Shown: piece after piece, positions 24,167 to 32,582 of the stretch
How positions within the stretch are numbered: the stretch's first letter is position 1
Layout of the letters: every line of letters starts with the position of its first letter
Source: Flavonifractor porci
GTDB taxonomy: Bacteria; Bacillota; Clostridia; Oscillospirales; Oscillospiraceae
Assembly (NCBI RefSeq): GCF_037572415.1
Contig: NZ_JBBHLB010000012.1
Coordinates: forward strand, 30,902 to 94,901
Direction of reading: 5' to 3'
Length of the DNA: 64,000 nt
Made by a program: the position numbers and the translations under genes
Notes under the pieces: model-generated
Seen by the model: only the letters and a program-made list of their open reading frames with translations
Databases searched by the model: none
Told to the model about the DNA's origin: nothing

Positions 24167-25708
24167 ATGGTTAGAAAGAAAGCAGTATCCGGGTTGCTGG
24201 CAGGCGCACTGCTGGCAGCCATGATTCCTCTGCCCTTTGGCGGAACGGTCCAGGCCGCGGGGAGCGGCGGAACCTTTACTGATGTGGTTCCCGGCGCATG
24301 GTATGCCGGCGCAGTATCCTATGTGTATGATAACGGTTTGATGAGCGGTGTCTCCGGCAATATGTTTGCGCCGGAACTGTCTATGAGCCGGGCCATGCTG
24401 GCCACTGTGCTCTACCGGATGGCGGGCAGCCCAGCAGTGAGCGGTAAGGACAACTTTACCGATACAGAGAACGACGCCTGGTACTCCGACGCGGTACTGT
24501 GGGCCCAGCAGAACGGCTATGTGACCGGGTACAGCGGCCACACCTTCGGAACGAACGATCCGGTGACCCGGGAACAGGTGGCCACCATTTTGTGGCGGTA
24601 CGCAGGCAGCCCGATAGCCAGCGCCGGCACACCCTATGCCGATGCGGACGAGATCTCGTCCTGGGCGACCCCGGCGGTGGACTGGGCCCAGGCGGAACAG
24701 GTCATCAGTGGAAAGCCGGGAAATTGCTTTGATCCCTCCGGTCAGGCGACCCGGGCAGAGACGGCGGTTATTCTGACCCGCTACGACCAGAACAGCCAGC
24801 CGGAACCGGAGCCGACGCCTACCCCGACGCCTACGCCGACTCCCACGCCTACCCCGACGCCTACTCCTACTCCCACACCTACCCCAACTCCTACACCTAC
24901 GCCGACCCCAACACCGACTCCAATCCCCACGCCGACACTTACGCCTGAACCTACCCCCAGCGAAACGCCAGAGCCGACGCCTACTCCTACGCCGCTGCCC
25001 ATTCCGTCCAATCCCTATGACAGCGAGGCATTTTATATCAATGAGGACGGTTTCCTCAGCTACAGTGGAGGCGCGGAGAGCCATGTGGGCATCGATGTGT
25101 CCTCTCACCAGGGCAAGATCGACTGGGACCTGGTAGCGGAATCCGGAGTGGAATTTGCCATCATCCGGGCTGGATACCGAGGATATACTGTGGGCAAGAT
25201 CGTACAGGACCCTTACTTCGCTTACAACATGGAAAATGCCATCCGGGCAGGCATTGATGTGGGAGTCTACTTCTTCTCCCAGGCAGTGAACGAGGAGGAG
25301 GCCAGGGAGGAGGCCTATCAGACCCTGGAGTGGATCGAGGGATATAACGTGACCTATCCGGTGGTATTTGACTGGGAGTACGTCAGCGACAGCAGCAGTC
25401 GTACATACAACATGACCTACCAGGAGATCATTGACTGTACCAAGGCCTTTAACAAGGTGATCCAGCGGGAGGGATATCAGCCTATGGCCTACAGCAATCC
25501 TAACCTGGTAAACAAGGGGTTCGACCTCTCCCAACTCCAGGAGTATCCCTTCTGGCTGGCTCACTATACCGCTGGCTGGAAGCCCACCACATTCCCGTAT
25601 TACTATGATATGTGGCAGTATTCCAGCAGTGGGACCGTGAGCGGGATCAAAGGACGGGTGGATTTGAACATCTGCCTGGTGGATCTGAAGCGGACCAACA
25701 GAAAATAG
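24167..25708 (+). CDS. Secreted SLH-domain GH25 lysozyme
   Basis: 513 residues. A signal peptide (MVRKKAVSGLLAGALLAAM to VQAAG) is followed by three SLH repeats (about 30-205; FTDV, WAQQNGYVTGY, VTREQVATILWRYAG), a long Pro-Thr linker (about 212-280) and a GH25 muramidase domain (HVGIDVSSHQGKIDW, then VFDWEYV with the DxE catalytic pair, and YDMWQYSSSG). The SLH domains bind cell-wall polymer, so this is a wall-anchored enzyme cutting the MurNAc-GlcNAc bond, probably for wall remodelling. ATG 24167 follows AAAGGAAC; the upstream open frame lacks a signal peptide. Confidence 0.92.
   Translation: MVRKKAVSGLLAGALLAAMIPLPFGGTVQAAGSGGTFTDVVPGAWYAGAVSYVYDNGLMSGVSGNMFAPELSMSRAMLATVLYRMAGSPAVSGKDNFTDTENDAWYSDAVLWAQQNGYVTGYSGHTFGTNDPVTREQVATILWRYAGSPIASAGTPYADADEISSWATPAVDWAQAEQVISGKPGNCFDPSGQATRAETAVILTRYDQNSQPEPEPTPTPTPTPTPTPTPTPTPTPTPTPTPTPTPTPTPTPIPTPTLTPEPTPSETPEPTPTPTPLPIPSNPYDSEAFYINEDGFLSYSGGAESHVGIDVSSHQGKIDWDLVAESGVEFAIIRAGYRGYTVGKIVQDPYFAYNMENAIRAGIDVGVYFFSQAVNEEEAREEAYQTLEWIEGYNVTYPVVFDWEYVSDSSSRTYNMTYQEIIDCTKAFNKVIQREGYQPMAYSNPNLVNKGFDLSQLQEYPFWLAHYTAGWKPTTFPYYYDMWQYSSSGTVSGIKGRVDLNICLVDLKRTNRK
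24800..25005 (+). repeat. Pro-Thr codon repeat in the SLH-GH25 linker
   Basis: About 70 codons of alternating Pro and Thr with few exceptions (a Pro-Ile, a Thr-Leu and some Glu). Different synonymous codons are mixed, so the DNA is only partly repetitive. It gives an extended, probably glycosylated or wall-spanning linker. Confidence 0.9.
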
Positions 25709-25710
25709 TC

Positions 25711-25753
25711 AAAGATCAGGGGGCGGCGATCCGCTGCACCCCTGATCTTTTTG
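25711..25753 (+). terminator. Terminator after the SLH-GH25 gene
   Basis: AAAGATCAGGGG (25711-25722) pairs with CCCCTGATCTTT (25739-25750), with an inner GCGG/CCGC stem, then TT. Confidence 0.88.
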
Positions 25754-25814
25754 TAAGCGAAGACCACTGGCTGTGCCGGTGATTTTGATTGCTCTCTGCC
25801 GTATACAAAGAAAA

Positions 25815-25998
25815 GGGCCTGTTGCAAAACGCTTGAATTGTGCAGCCGCTCTATCATTTCACAAAAAATGGCCGCCTCCTGACGGCCATTTTTCGTGGGA
25901 GTCTGTCTCCTTTGAGCCAGAAACGGATTGCCGCGCCAGTATGCGCGCCGGTCTGCAATGACAGATTCATGCAAAATAGCTATTTTGCAACAGGGCTT
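25815..25998. mobile_element. MITE-like element with TIRs and no ORF
   Basis: Inverted copies of CCTGTTGCAAAA (in GGGCCTGTTGCAAAAC at 25815-25830 and in ATTTTGCAACAGGGCTT at 25982-25998) bound about 184 bp without a gene. Inside are a terminator-like hairpin AAAATGGCCG/CGGCCATTTT (about 25866-25893) and a perfect 18-bp palindrome GCAAAATAGCTATTTTGC (25971-25988). TIR core TGTTGCAAA resembles IS6-type ends. The right end also folds as AACAGGGCTT/AAGCCCTGTT (25989-26016). It occupies the gap between two convergent SLH genes; no clear target duplication was found. Confidence 0.4.
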
Positions 25999-26031
25999 GG
26001 CAAGATAAGCCCTGTTAACCCAACGAATCAA

Positions 26032-27138
26032 TTACTTCTGGGAAGAAAACTCATTCAAAATAGCTTCGGCCAGTTCCGCGCTCATATCCGCCTGGGGGTG
26101 CAGAAGCCCGTCCTTTTCTGCGGAGATCAGGCCCTTTTGATGCGCCCAAGTGAAAGCAGGCTGAGCAAAACGGGAGATCTCGCCCACATCGGCGAACTGC
26201 GTCAGGGCAGGATAGTCCATCAGCATGGGACTGCCTGCATAGCGCCACAGGATCGTCGCCAGCTGCTCACGGCTTACCACATCTTCGGGGCCGAATGCGC
26301 CATTGCCGTATCCGCTCATATAGCCTTCGCTTGCAGCCCAGCGAACTGCTTCTGTATACATGGCATCACCGGCTACATCAGTATAGTCCATGACAAAGTC
26401 CGTGGAGGGCTTGCCAGCCTGCTCATACAGCATCACAGCCAACTGCCCACGGGTCAGGGAACCCTCTTGGGGCTGAACTTCACCGGGCAGCAGCATCAGA
26501 TGGGCGGCGTAGGTCTGGTCTGGATAAACGGCAGCGTAGCCCTCATACCAGACCATTACATAGATGCCAGGCTGAATATCTTCCTGAGCGGCAGCCTCAT
26601 CAGAGCCATAGCATGACAGGGTGGTATTCTCGCCGGTCAGGATATACAGCCTGCCACTGTCAGTGGTAATCTTGAGTTGACCATTCTCTGAAAAAACCGC
26701 TTCTACCTGGTGGTAGTGGGCGCAGTCTGCGTCCATAGGGATGTTTCGCACTACGGCAAAGGCAGCGGACTGGGGTGGAAGGGAACGGGTTTCCACGGCG
26801 CTGTGAAACACATAGAGGCTCTCTCCCTCCTGCAGGGTGGAGGGATCAGAGGCCATGCGGCGGCCACTGTCGATCCAGACCGTTTGAGCGGTGATGTTCA
26901 TAACATACTCGCCATAGCGCTCAGAAGTCATATGGAGCTGGGTGATATTACCATTGGCGTCCTTCACGATCTTCTGCGCGGTGCCATAGTACAGCACACT
27001 GTCCGGCAGAGAAGCTGATTTATCCGCAGAAATCGGTGTGGAGATGGGGGTGATCCTAGTCTCGGTGGCCATAGCGGGCAGAGTCATGGCACAAGCCAGC
27101 GCCCCGGCAAGGATCAATCCGGTCAGTTTCTTGTTCAT
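26032..27138 (-). CDS. Secreted SLH-domain surface protein
   Basis: 368 residues with a signal peptide (MNKKLTGLILAGALACAMTLPAMA). The middle (about 40-225) is a beta-rich domain of a type seen in clostridial proteins that handle copper-amine-oxidase-like or metal-binding repeats, but I do not recognise it with confidence. The C terminus has SLH repeats (SLTRGQLAVMLYEQAG, YMSGYGNGAFGPEDVVSREQLATILWRYAG and a last partial one), so it is wall-anchored. Start 27138 follows AGGAGC. It is convergent with the SLH-GH25 gene and downstream of a sigma-factor pair on the same strand. Confidence 0.82.
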   Translation of the reverse strand: MNKKLTGLILAGALACAMTLPAMATETRITPISTPISADKSASLPDSVLYYGTAQKIVKDANGNITQLHMTSERYGEYVMNITAQTVWIDSGRRMASDPSTLQEGESLYVFHSAVETRSLPPQSAAFAVVRNIPMDADCAHYHQVEAVFSENGQLKITTDSGRLYILTGENTTLSCYGSDEAAAQEDIQPGIYVMVWYEGYAAVYPDQTYAAHLMLLPGEVQPQEGSLTRGQLAVMLYEQAGKPSTDFVMDYTDVAGDAMYTEAVRWAASEGYMSGYGNGAFGPEDVVSREQLATILWRYAGSPMLMDYPALTQFADVGEISRFAQPAFTWAHQKGLISAEKDGLLHPQADMSAELAEAILNEFSSQK

Positions 27139-27239
27139 GCGATTCGCTCCTTTTTGTTCTGTTGAAAATGTGTGTAAATTTCTTTGCTTCATCTGATTAG
27201 ATCAAAGGGGTCGCTAAAAAATGCCTTCCTACAAATCCG

Positions 27240-28172
27240 TTACCCCGTGGGCAGCGGTACCTTTTGAAGGCCGGAAAACAGATCTTGCAGTTCCTGTACA
27301 TACTCACGGGGTATTTGATAGCGCGAGTCTCCCGCTGACACAATGGACAAGGTTGGGATTACATACATGGTATAGGAGGTGCTGTCCTCCAGTCTGAAAA
27401 TCAACTGATAGGACCCGCCGTTTCGCTGGACGGTGGATATTTCCTGGTATTCCTCATCGGTAAGCTCCACTGGGGCGGCCTGGGCCAGGAGGGAGCACAG
27501 TTTTTCCTTATCGTCGCCGGTAACAGCGCAAAGCATATTCTGCCCGGTGTGGTCACAGATTTGAATTTGCTCCGTCCTGTCCGGCAGGTTTGCTGTCTCA
27601 AAATAGCTGCTGAGTTCCAAGGGAGTGCCGTCCAGAGTGTCTACACATTGAGCAATATAGTATTGCCCATCCCACTCCACCGCCAGGCGGAATGTGGGAT
27701 CGTAGCCGTCAATCCGATAGACCGTTCCGCCCACGGCAAAGCTGGTGGCACAGTCTGCAAAAGCGTATGCTTCCGGGTCCTGCTGGATGTCGTAGCACAA
27801 TATCCCGAGAGGCTGGGACAAAACAGAGGGAGCCAGGGAATAGGCTGCTCCGTTTTCCAAAAACACATAGCGAAAGCCGTCATAGTTCATCATCTTCCGC
27901 ATACCGTTTGAGCTGTCTGCCCCTGGAGCCACCTGCTGTATAACAATAGGAGCCTCCTCCAACGGAGAACACTGTGGAACCGTGAGCACACAAAGCAATA
28001 CCGCTGCTGCACAGGCGGCGGGCAGAAACAGGCGAAAAGAAATGGTGGGTTTCTTGCGGTTGCTTTGTAATAATACCTCTTTGGACTCCAGGATATGGGA
28101 AAGCATGGACGCTCGGGACGCCGGAGTGGGACTTACCGACTCATAGGCCTGAATAAAGCGGTCATCCCGCAT
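27240..28172 (-). CDS. Membrane-anchored partner of the ECF-like sigma factor
   Basis: 310 residues with a short cytoplasmic N terminus (about 1-45), one membrane segment (RLFLPAACAAAVLLCVLTVPQC, about 48-70) and an extracytoplasmic domain rich in beta strands. Gene position right after a sigma factor (TGATG overlap at 28170-28174) and this topology suggest an anti-sigma or sensor role, but no zinc anti-sigma HxxxCxxC motif is visible. The product is otherwise unknown. ATG 28172 is preferred over TTG 28175. Confidence 0.65.
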   Translation of the reverse strand: MRDDRFIQAYESVSPTPASRASMLSHILESKEVLLQSNRKKPTISFRLFLPAACAAAVLLCVLTVPQCSPLEEAPIVIQQVAPGADSSNGMRKMMNYDGFRYVFLENGAAYSLAPSVLSQPLGILCYDIQQDPEAYAFADCATSFAVGGTVYRIDGYDPTFRLAVEWDGQYYIAQCVDTLDGTPLELSSYFETANLPDRTEQIQICDHTGQNMLCAVTGDDKEKLCSLLAQAAPVELTDEEYQEISTVQRNGGSYQLIFRLEDSTSYTMYVIPTLSIVSAGDSRYQIPREYVQELQDLFSGLQKVPLPTG

Positions 28173-28666
28173 CAAAAATCACCACCTAACTGTTTCTTCA
28201 GGGTTTGACGCGCTTCACGAAGATGGTTGCGAATGGTAGAGGCTGGCTTGTGCAGCATAGCCGCGATTTCTGCCCCGGAATATCCCTCATAGTAATAGAG
28301 ATAAACTGGAACTCTATATTTCAAGGGGAGGGCAAGCACGGCATCCAGAACTGTGCTGGAGGCCGGGTCCGCATCAGCTGGGGCTGGAAGCTCTGCCTGC
28401 AGATCCAGCGGCTCCTCTCGGCGGCTGGCACGCCGAAGCGTGTCTTTACATGTATTAGAAGCTGTGACGATAAGCCAGGCCTTTTCGTGTTCCGGGCTGT
28501 CAAATGACTTTGTGTGGTGCATGAGTTTAATAAAGGTATTCTGCACCGCATCCTCTGTGTCAAATCGGTTTTTGAGAATTGTAAAACATAACCGGTACAC
28601 CATATCCACATAAGTTTCATAAAATTGGGTAATTTCTTTGTCCGTACGCAACAAAGAACGCTCCAT
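28172..28666 (-). CDS. ECF-like RNA polymerase sigma factor
   Basis: 164 residues, the size of group-4 sigma factors. Region 2 includes YVDMVYRLCFTILKNRFDTEDAVQNTFIKLM, and region 4 has YYYEGYSGAEIAAMLHKPASTIRNHLREAR, the -35-binding helix-turn-helix. There is no region 3. Start 28666 has AAGGAGG upstream; the frame stays open 41 codons further but without a fitting start. It probably responds to an envelope signal through the adjacent membrane protein and may control the SLH gene downstream; that target is inference. Confidence 0.9.
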   Translation of the reverse strand: MERSLLRTDKEITQFYETYVDMVYRLCFTILKNRFDTEDAVQNTFIKLMHHTKSFDSPEHEKAWLIVTASNTCKDTLRRASRREEPLDLQAELPAPADADPASSTVLDAVLALPLKYRVPVYLYYYEGYSGAEIAAMLHKPASTIRNHLREARQTLKKQLGGDF

Positions 28667-28786
28667 CGGGGGACGCCACCTCCTTTCCCCTTCACTCAGA
28701 ATACGATTATGACGTTCGAAATGTCGGAAAATCTGAACATATATTTGCAAATATTTTGCGTGCTCATACACCTGATAGTATGATAA

Positions 28787-28990
28787 CAAAACAACGGTAA
28801 TGGGGACGACGCCGGTGGAGTTGATTCAATTTGTGAAGCGGAAATCGGAGCGGCAGGCTGGGAATCTGTTTCACGCATCTGCTTTTCTGAAGAGGATATT
28901 GGCCGGGAATACCGGCGTCTCAAAGAGGCGGGTGTGGAATTTCTGCCCAACCCGGAGAGCATTGCACTGGAGTTGTTACAGTCCCTTTGA
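28787..28990 (+). pseudogene. C-terminal fragment of a VOC/glyoxalase-family protein
   Basis: The frame between stops reads a degenerate lead, then SRICFSEEDIGREYRRLKEAG followed by VEFLPNPES and a stop at 28988-28990. EEDIxxEYxRLKxAGVEFL is the typical C-terminal half-module of glyoxalase/dioxygenase-superfamily proteins. No start or N-terminal module is present, so it is a truncated relic; a terminator follows it. Confidence 0.5.
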
Positions 28991-28993
28991 ATC

Positions 28994-29044
28994 AAAAAGC
29001 CCTGGAAAGACATCTGCCAAGCATTGTCTTTCCAAGGCTTTTTG
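28994..29044 (+). terminator. Terminator behind the VOC fragment
   Basis: AAAAAGCCCTGGAAAGACA pairs with TGTCTTTCCAAGGCTTTTT around a 12-nt loop (28995-29043); the stem itself ends in the T-run. Confidence 0.8.
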
Positions 29045-29424
29045 CATATAGTGGGTGAAATCACCGCGCACTTTACAGTTGCTCCATCTTTGTTGTCCCT
29101 GTACTAAAATCATCTTGTGAAACGGGAATGAGAGCTGTACAAAGGTTCTCCTGTTACTTTGCCCAGAACACATTTCAACCGCAGCGCCGTTCGGAACGTG
29201 CGAAAACGAAGGGTTAAAAGAGCGCTAAAGAATAAGCGGAATGGGGTGAGAATGGCTATGAAGTATTAGAAATATGATAGATGAGGTGCTTTGTATGCTG
29301 ATGCAACCACAGACAATATCTTTGGAGAAAGCGAATACCACCAACCTCAGAGAAGAAGAGTCTCGCCGCATGGTATCCGCTCATATAGGATGACAGCGAC
29401 CAAGCGGGTTGGTGGTTGAGATCG
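29045..29424. other. Gene-poor stretch with a possible 32-codon ORF
   Basis: No recognisable gene lies here. A small frame 29295-29393 (MLMQPQTISLEKANTTNLRE and on) has GAGGTG upstream at low quality and could be a gene remnant. An inverted repeat ACCACCAACC (29337-29346) / GGTTGGTGGT (29407-29416) ends next to the convergent hydrolase stop and could help end its transcript. Confidence 0.3.
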
Positions 29425-30369
29425 TTACAGTCCGCCCATCAGGAAACTGGAAGCGTGTTCCATAGCCTCGTTGGCCTTCTTCATGGGGAAGGTCTGAAAG
29501 ACGTGCCACATCTTGTCCCACACTTCCAGTTTGCAGGGCACGGAGGCCTTGAGCATCCGGTTGCGCAGGCGGACCGAGTCGGAGAGCAGCAGTTCATTGG
29601 TGCCTGCCTGGATCAGGGTGGGAGGGAATCCGGTGAGGTCCGCGAACAGGGGAGACAGACAGGGGTCGGTCAGATCCTCACCCCGGGCGTAGGCGTCCCG
29701 GGAAGCGTAGATATAGTTGAGGGTGAGCACAGGATCGATACCTGCTCGCTCCTGATAGGATTTGCCGCTGGCCGTCATGTCGGTCCAGGGGGAGAAGAGA
29801 AGCAGCGCCCGGGGGAGCAGCCGGCCCGCCTCTTTCAGCTTGTGGGTAAGCACCAGCGCCAGGTTACCGCCCGCGGAATCGCCCGCTACAACGATATCCC
29901 GGGCGCCGTAGCCCAGATACATCAGGTGGTCCCAGGCCTGGAGGGCGTCCTCCACAGCGGCAGGGTAGGGGTGTTCAGGGGCCAGACGGTACTCAAAGCT
30001 CATGACCTGCAAGCCGGTGACCAGGGACAGCTTGGAGCCCAGGATGCGGGAGTAGCCCAGGGTGCCGCTGGTATAGCCGCCGCCGTGGCAATAGAGAATA
30101 GCCTTCCTGCGGTCATAGCTTCGGTGAGGCCTGATCCAGGCACAGTTCATTTCTCCCAGGGAAAAAGGCTCCCAACTCATGCCGCCCATAGGGGCCACCA
30201 GTCGGCCCAGCAGCTCCTGGCTTTTCCGCTGACGAGCCAGATCTTCCACATTCATGACTTCGGGGGTGGCGGCGCTGTGGATCGCCTTCAGTGCGCGCAT
30301 AAAAGGCGCCAGGCGCTGTTTTTCCGCGCGCTGTCCGGCCAGATCCTCTCGCCTTCTGTGGTGTTTCAT
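29425..30369 (-). CDS. Alpha/beta hydrolase of the hormone-sensitive-lipase group
   Basis: A 314-residue esterase/lipase-like protein. It has the oxyanion motif YCHGGGYTSG (about 95), the nucleophile elbow GDSAGGNLAL (about 165), the Asp-side segment QAGTNELLLSDS, and the catalytic His in KMWHVFQTF, all in the order of HSL-type carboxylesterases. It has no signal peptide, so it is cytoplasmic. Start 30369 follows GAGGAG. It diverges from an HxxxDG acyltransferase gene that is followed by a DUF6320 gene, a set that recurs in clostridia and may make or break an ester. Confidence 0.9.
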   Translation of the reverse strand: MKHHRRREDLAGQRAEKQRLAPFMRALKAIHSAATPEVMNVEDLARQRKSQELLGRLVAPMGGMSWEPFSLGEMNCAWIRPHRSYDRRKAILYCHGGGYTSGTLGYSRILGSKLSLVTGLQVMSFEYRLAPEHPYPAAVEDALQAWDHLMYLGYGARDIVVAGDSAGGNLALVLTHKLKEAGRLLPRALLLFSPWTDMTASGKSYQERAGIDPVLTLNYIYASRDAYARGEDLTDPCLSPLFADLTGFPPTLIQAGTNELLLSDSVRLRNRMLKASVPCKLEVWDKMWHVFQTFPMKKANEAMEHASSFLMGGL

Positions 30370-30403
30370 GGAGCCACTCCTCTTTCTTTGGATGGTTGAC
30401 TTC

Positions 30404-30409
30404 ATTATA
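30404..30409 (-). promoter_or_regulatory. Extended -10 promoter of the hydrolase gene
   Basis: On the minus strand TGG precedes TATAAT (30409-30404); the -35 region (TTTTCT) is poor. The hairpin CTCCAC/GTGGAG (30418-30438) lies just upstream. Confidence 0.5.
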
Positions 30410-30458
30410 CCATAGCCCTCCACAAAAGAAAAGTGGAGCTGTGGGGCCCCTCTTTCTC

Positions 30459-30487
30459 TTGTGGGCGACAGAGGAATGTGGTATCCT
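30459..30487 (+). promoter_or_regulatory. Promoter of the acyltransferase-DUF6320 operon
   Basis: TTGTGG (30459-30464), a 17-bp spacer, and TATCCT (30482-30487), about 25 bp before the start codon. Confidence 0.5.
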
Positions 30488-30511
30488 TTTTTCAGAACAG
30501 GGGGGAGCGCC

Positions 30512-31804
30512 ATGGCCCAGAAACGGGAGAAGAAGCATAAGGAATGGTACCGGCTGGATAATGCCGCCGTGGTGTATGCCGCCATCCAAAAGGAGAACTA
30601 TTCGGCGGTGTACCGATTTTCCGCCGTAATGGACCAGCCGGTGGACCCGGATGCCCTTCAGCGGGCGGTGGACAAAACCATGCCCCGTTTTCCCGGCTTC
30701 CGGGTACGCATCAAACAGGGACTGTTCTGGTACTACTCGGAATTTAACGATGCCCCTGGTCCCTTTGTGAAGAAGGACATTGCCAACCCTTGCCAGCCGG
30801 TGCGCTTTGATCAGGACGACGGCTGGCTGGTGCGCTTTTACTACTATGAACGGCGAATCTCCATGGAGGTGTTCCACGCCATCAGCGACGGCGGCGGCGC
30901 GGTCTATCTGCTGCGTACCCTGCTGGCGGTCTACCTGCGGGAGCTGGGCCATCAGATTCCCAACACCTGCGGTGTGCTGGATGTGGATCAGTCACCCAGG
31001 CCGGAGGAGCTGGAGGATGCCTATGCCCGGTATGCCACGGTAAAAGCCAGAAGCTTTACAACGCTGAAGAAGGCCTATCAGAACCGGGGAACAGCGGAGC
31101 CTTTCTATACATTAAATGTAACCATGGGCTTTTGCTCGGTGCGGCAGCTGAAGGAAAAGGCCAAGGAGCACGGAGCTTCCATCACCGAATACCTGACGGC
31201 GGTGCTGCTGAAGGTGCTGGTGGACAAGCAGCACCGGGAGGGCCCCAAGAAGGAACTGCCGGTGGCGCTGGCCATACCCATCAATCTGCGCTCCTGGTTT
31301 CCCAGCGAGAGCCTGCGTAACTTTATCCTTACGGTGCGCCCCTGTATTGACCCAAGTTTGGGGGAGTACACCTTTGATGAGATCATCAGTCAGGTCCACC
31401 ACTATCTGCGTCTGAACATCAACCGGCAGCAGATGCAGGCGGAGCTGGCAGGGAACGTGAAATTCGCCCGAAACAAGCTGATTCAGATTTTTCCCGTGGT
31501 TTTAAAAAATCCCCTGGTGGCATTCGGCTACTGGATGGCGGGCGTGAGGCCCTACTCGGGGACTTACACCAATCCAGGCCCCTTCCAGGTGCCGGAGGAG
31601 ATGCGGCCTCACATCCGGCGGATGGAGGTGATCCTGGGGCAGGCCACCATGCCCCGGGTCCACTGTGCCTCCATCAGTTACGGTGACGAGATGGAGATCA
31701 CCTTCGCAGGGACCCAAAAGGAATCGGACACCGAGCGGGAGTTTTTCCGCTTCTTGGTGCGGGATGGCATCCACGTTAAGGTGGAGAGCAACCGTGCCCA
31801 ATAA
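30512..31804 (+). CDS. HxxxDG acyltransferase (alcohol acetyltransferase / condensation-like)
   Basis: 430 residues of the CoA-dependent acyltransferase superfamily. The active-site motif is FHAISDGGG (HxxxDG, about residue 130), with the N-terminal and C-terminal halves of a chloramphenicol-acetyltransferase-like fold. A later INLRSWFPSESLRNF segment matches the alcohol-acetyltransferase/PapA type. It would transfer an acyl group to an alcohol or amine. ATG 30512 follows GGGGGAG. It is 12 bp from the DUF6320 gene and diverges from an esterase, so an acylated lipid or envelope product is plausible. Confidence 0.8.
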   Translation: MAQKREKKHKEWYRLDNAAVVYAAIQKENYSAVYRFSAVMDQPVDPDALQRAVDKTMPRFPGFRVRIKQGLFWYYSEFNDAPGPFVKKDIANPCQPVRFDQDDGWLVRFYYYERRISMEVFHAISDGGGAVYLLRTLLAVYLRELGHQIPNTCGVLDVDQSPRPEELEDAYARYATVKARSFTTLKKAYQNRGTAEPFYTLNVTMGFCSVRQLKEKAKEHGASITEYLTAVLLKVLVDKQHREGPKKELPVALAIPINLRSWFPSESLRNFILTVRPCIDPSLGEYTFDEIISQVHHYLRLNINRQQMQAELAGNVKFARNKLIQIFPVVLKNPLVAFGYWMAGVRPYSGTYTNPGPFQVPEEMRPHIRRMEVILGQATMPRVHCASISYGDEMEITFAGTQKESDTEREFFRFLVRDGIHVKVESNRAQ

Positions 31805-31816
31805 GGAGGAAACGCC

Positions 31817-32521
31817 ATGTCTTATTGTGTTCATTGTGGAGTGGAACTGGACGCCACCGCCACGGTTTGCCCGCTGTGCCAGACGAAGGTAATGGACCCG
31901 GGCCGTCCGCCCGACACCACCTCCCCCAAACCCTTTCCCACCCAGCGAGGGGAGGTGCCCCCCATCCACAAAGGGGCGGTGGCGGCAGCCATCACCGCTA
32001 TGCTGGCCTGTGTGGCGGTGGGATGCGGCCTGCTCAACCTGTTTCTCAAGCCGGGGCGGGCCTGGTCCCTGTATGTCATCGGAGCCACCATTATGCTGTG
32101 GCTGTGGATCGTGCTGCCCCTTATTTTTAGGCGCCTGCCCCTGCTGGTTCGCAGCGTCATCAATGTGGCGGCAGTGGCCCTGTATGTCTATCTGATATCA
32201 GTGGATCTGAATGGCCGGGACTGGTACCTGGGGCTGGCGGTACCCATCATCCTGTGGGGAGGTGCGGTATGGCTGCTGCTGTCCCTGATGCTGCGGGTGT
32301 ACCACCGCTCTGTTATCAGCACCATCACCATCCTCATCGGCAGTCTGGGCGTTTTTCTCCTGGGTGTGGAGTTTTTCATCGACCGCTGGCTTACCGGGCA
32401 GTGGGACCCATCCTGGTCTCTGGTGGTGCTCACTATCTGCGTGTGTACCGTGATCCCCCTGGTGATCATCCGCCGCATCCCTGCCGTCCGGGAAGAGGTG
32501 CGCCGCCGGTTCCATACCTGA
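31817..32521 (+). CDS. DUF6320-like membrane protein with zinc ribbon
   Basis: 234 residues. The N terminus MSYCVHCGVELDATATVCPLC is a CxxC...CxxC zinc ribbon, then a Pro-rich stretch and six hydrophobic segments (from about residue 55 to 215). It fits DUF6320, usually encoded next to an HxxxDG acyltransferase as here. No enzymatic motif is visible; it may be the membrane partner of that acyltransferase. It starts 12 bp downstream with GGAGG. Confidence 0.75.
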   Translation: MSYCVHCGVELDATATVCPLCQTKVMDPGRPPDTTSPKPFPTQRGEVPPIHKGAVAAAITAMLACVAVGCGLLNLFLKPGRAWSLYVIGATIMLWLWIVLPLIFRRLPLLVRSVINVAAVALYVYLISVDLNGRDWYLGLAVPIILWGGAVWLLLSLMLRVYHRSVISTITILIGSLGVFLLGVEFFIDRWLTGQWDPSWSLVVLTICVCTVIPLVIIRRIPAVREEVRRRFHT

Positions 32522-32533
32522 ATTCAAATATGC

Positions 32534-32563
32534 AAAAAGGCCGCCCGGCAGGGCGGCCTTTTT
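32534..32563. terminator. Terminator between DUF6320 and ppk1
   Basis: AAAAAGGCCGCCC (32534-32546) pairs with GGGCGGCCTTTTT (32551-32563); it works in both directions between convergent genes. Confidence 0.92.
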
Positions 32564-32582
32564 GTGTAACGATCAGGGTGGA

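Noticed and set aside
24800..25005. Repeat array resembling a CRISPR
   Set aside because: In-frame Pro-Thr codons without spacers or constant repeats; no cas genes in the window.
29295..29393. A 32-codon ORF as a real gene
   Set aside because: No family, weak ribosome site and decayed surroundings; listed only as a possibility.
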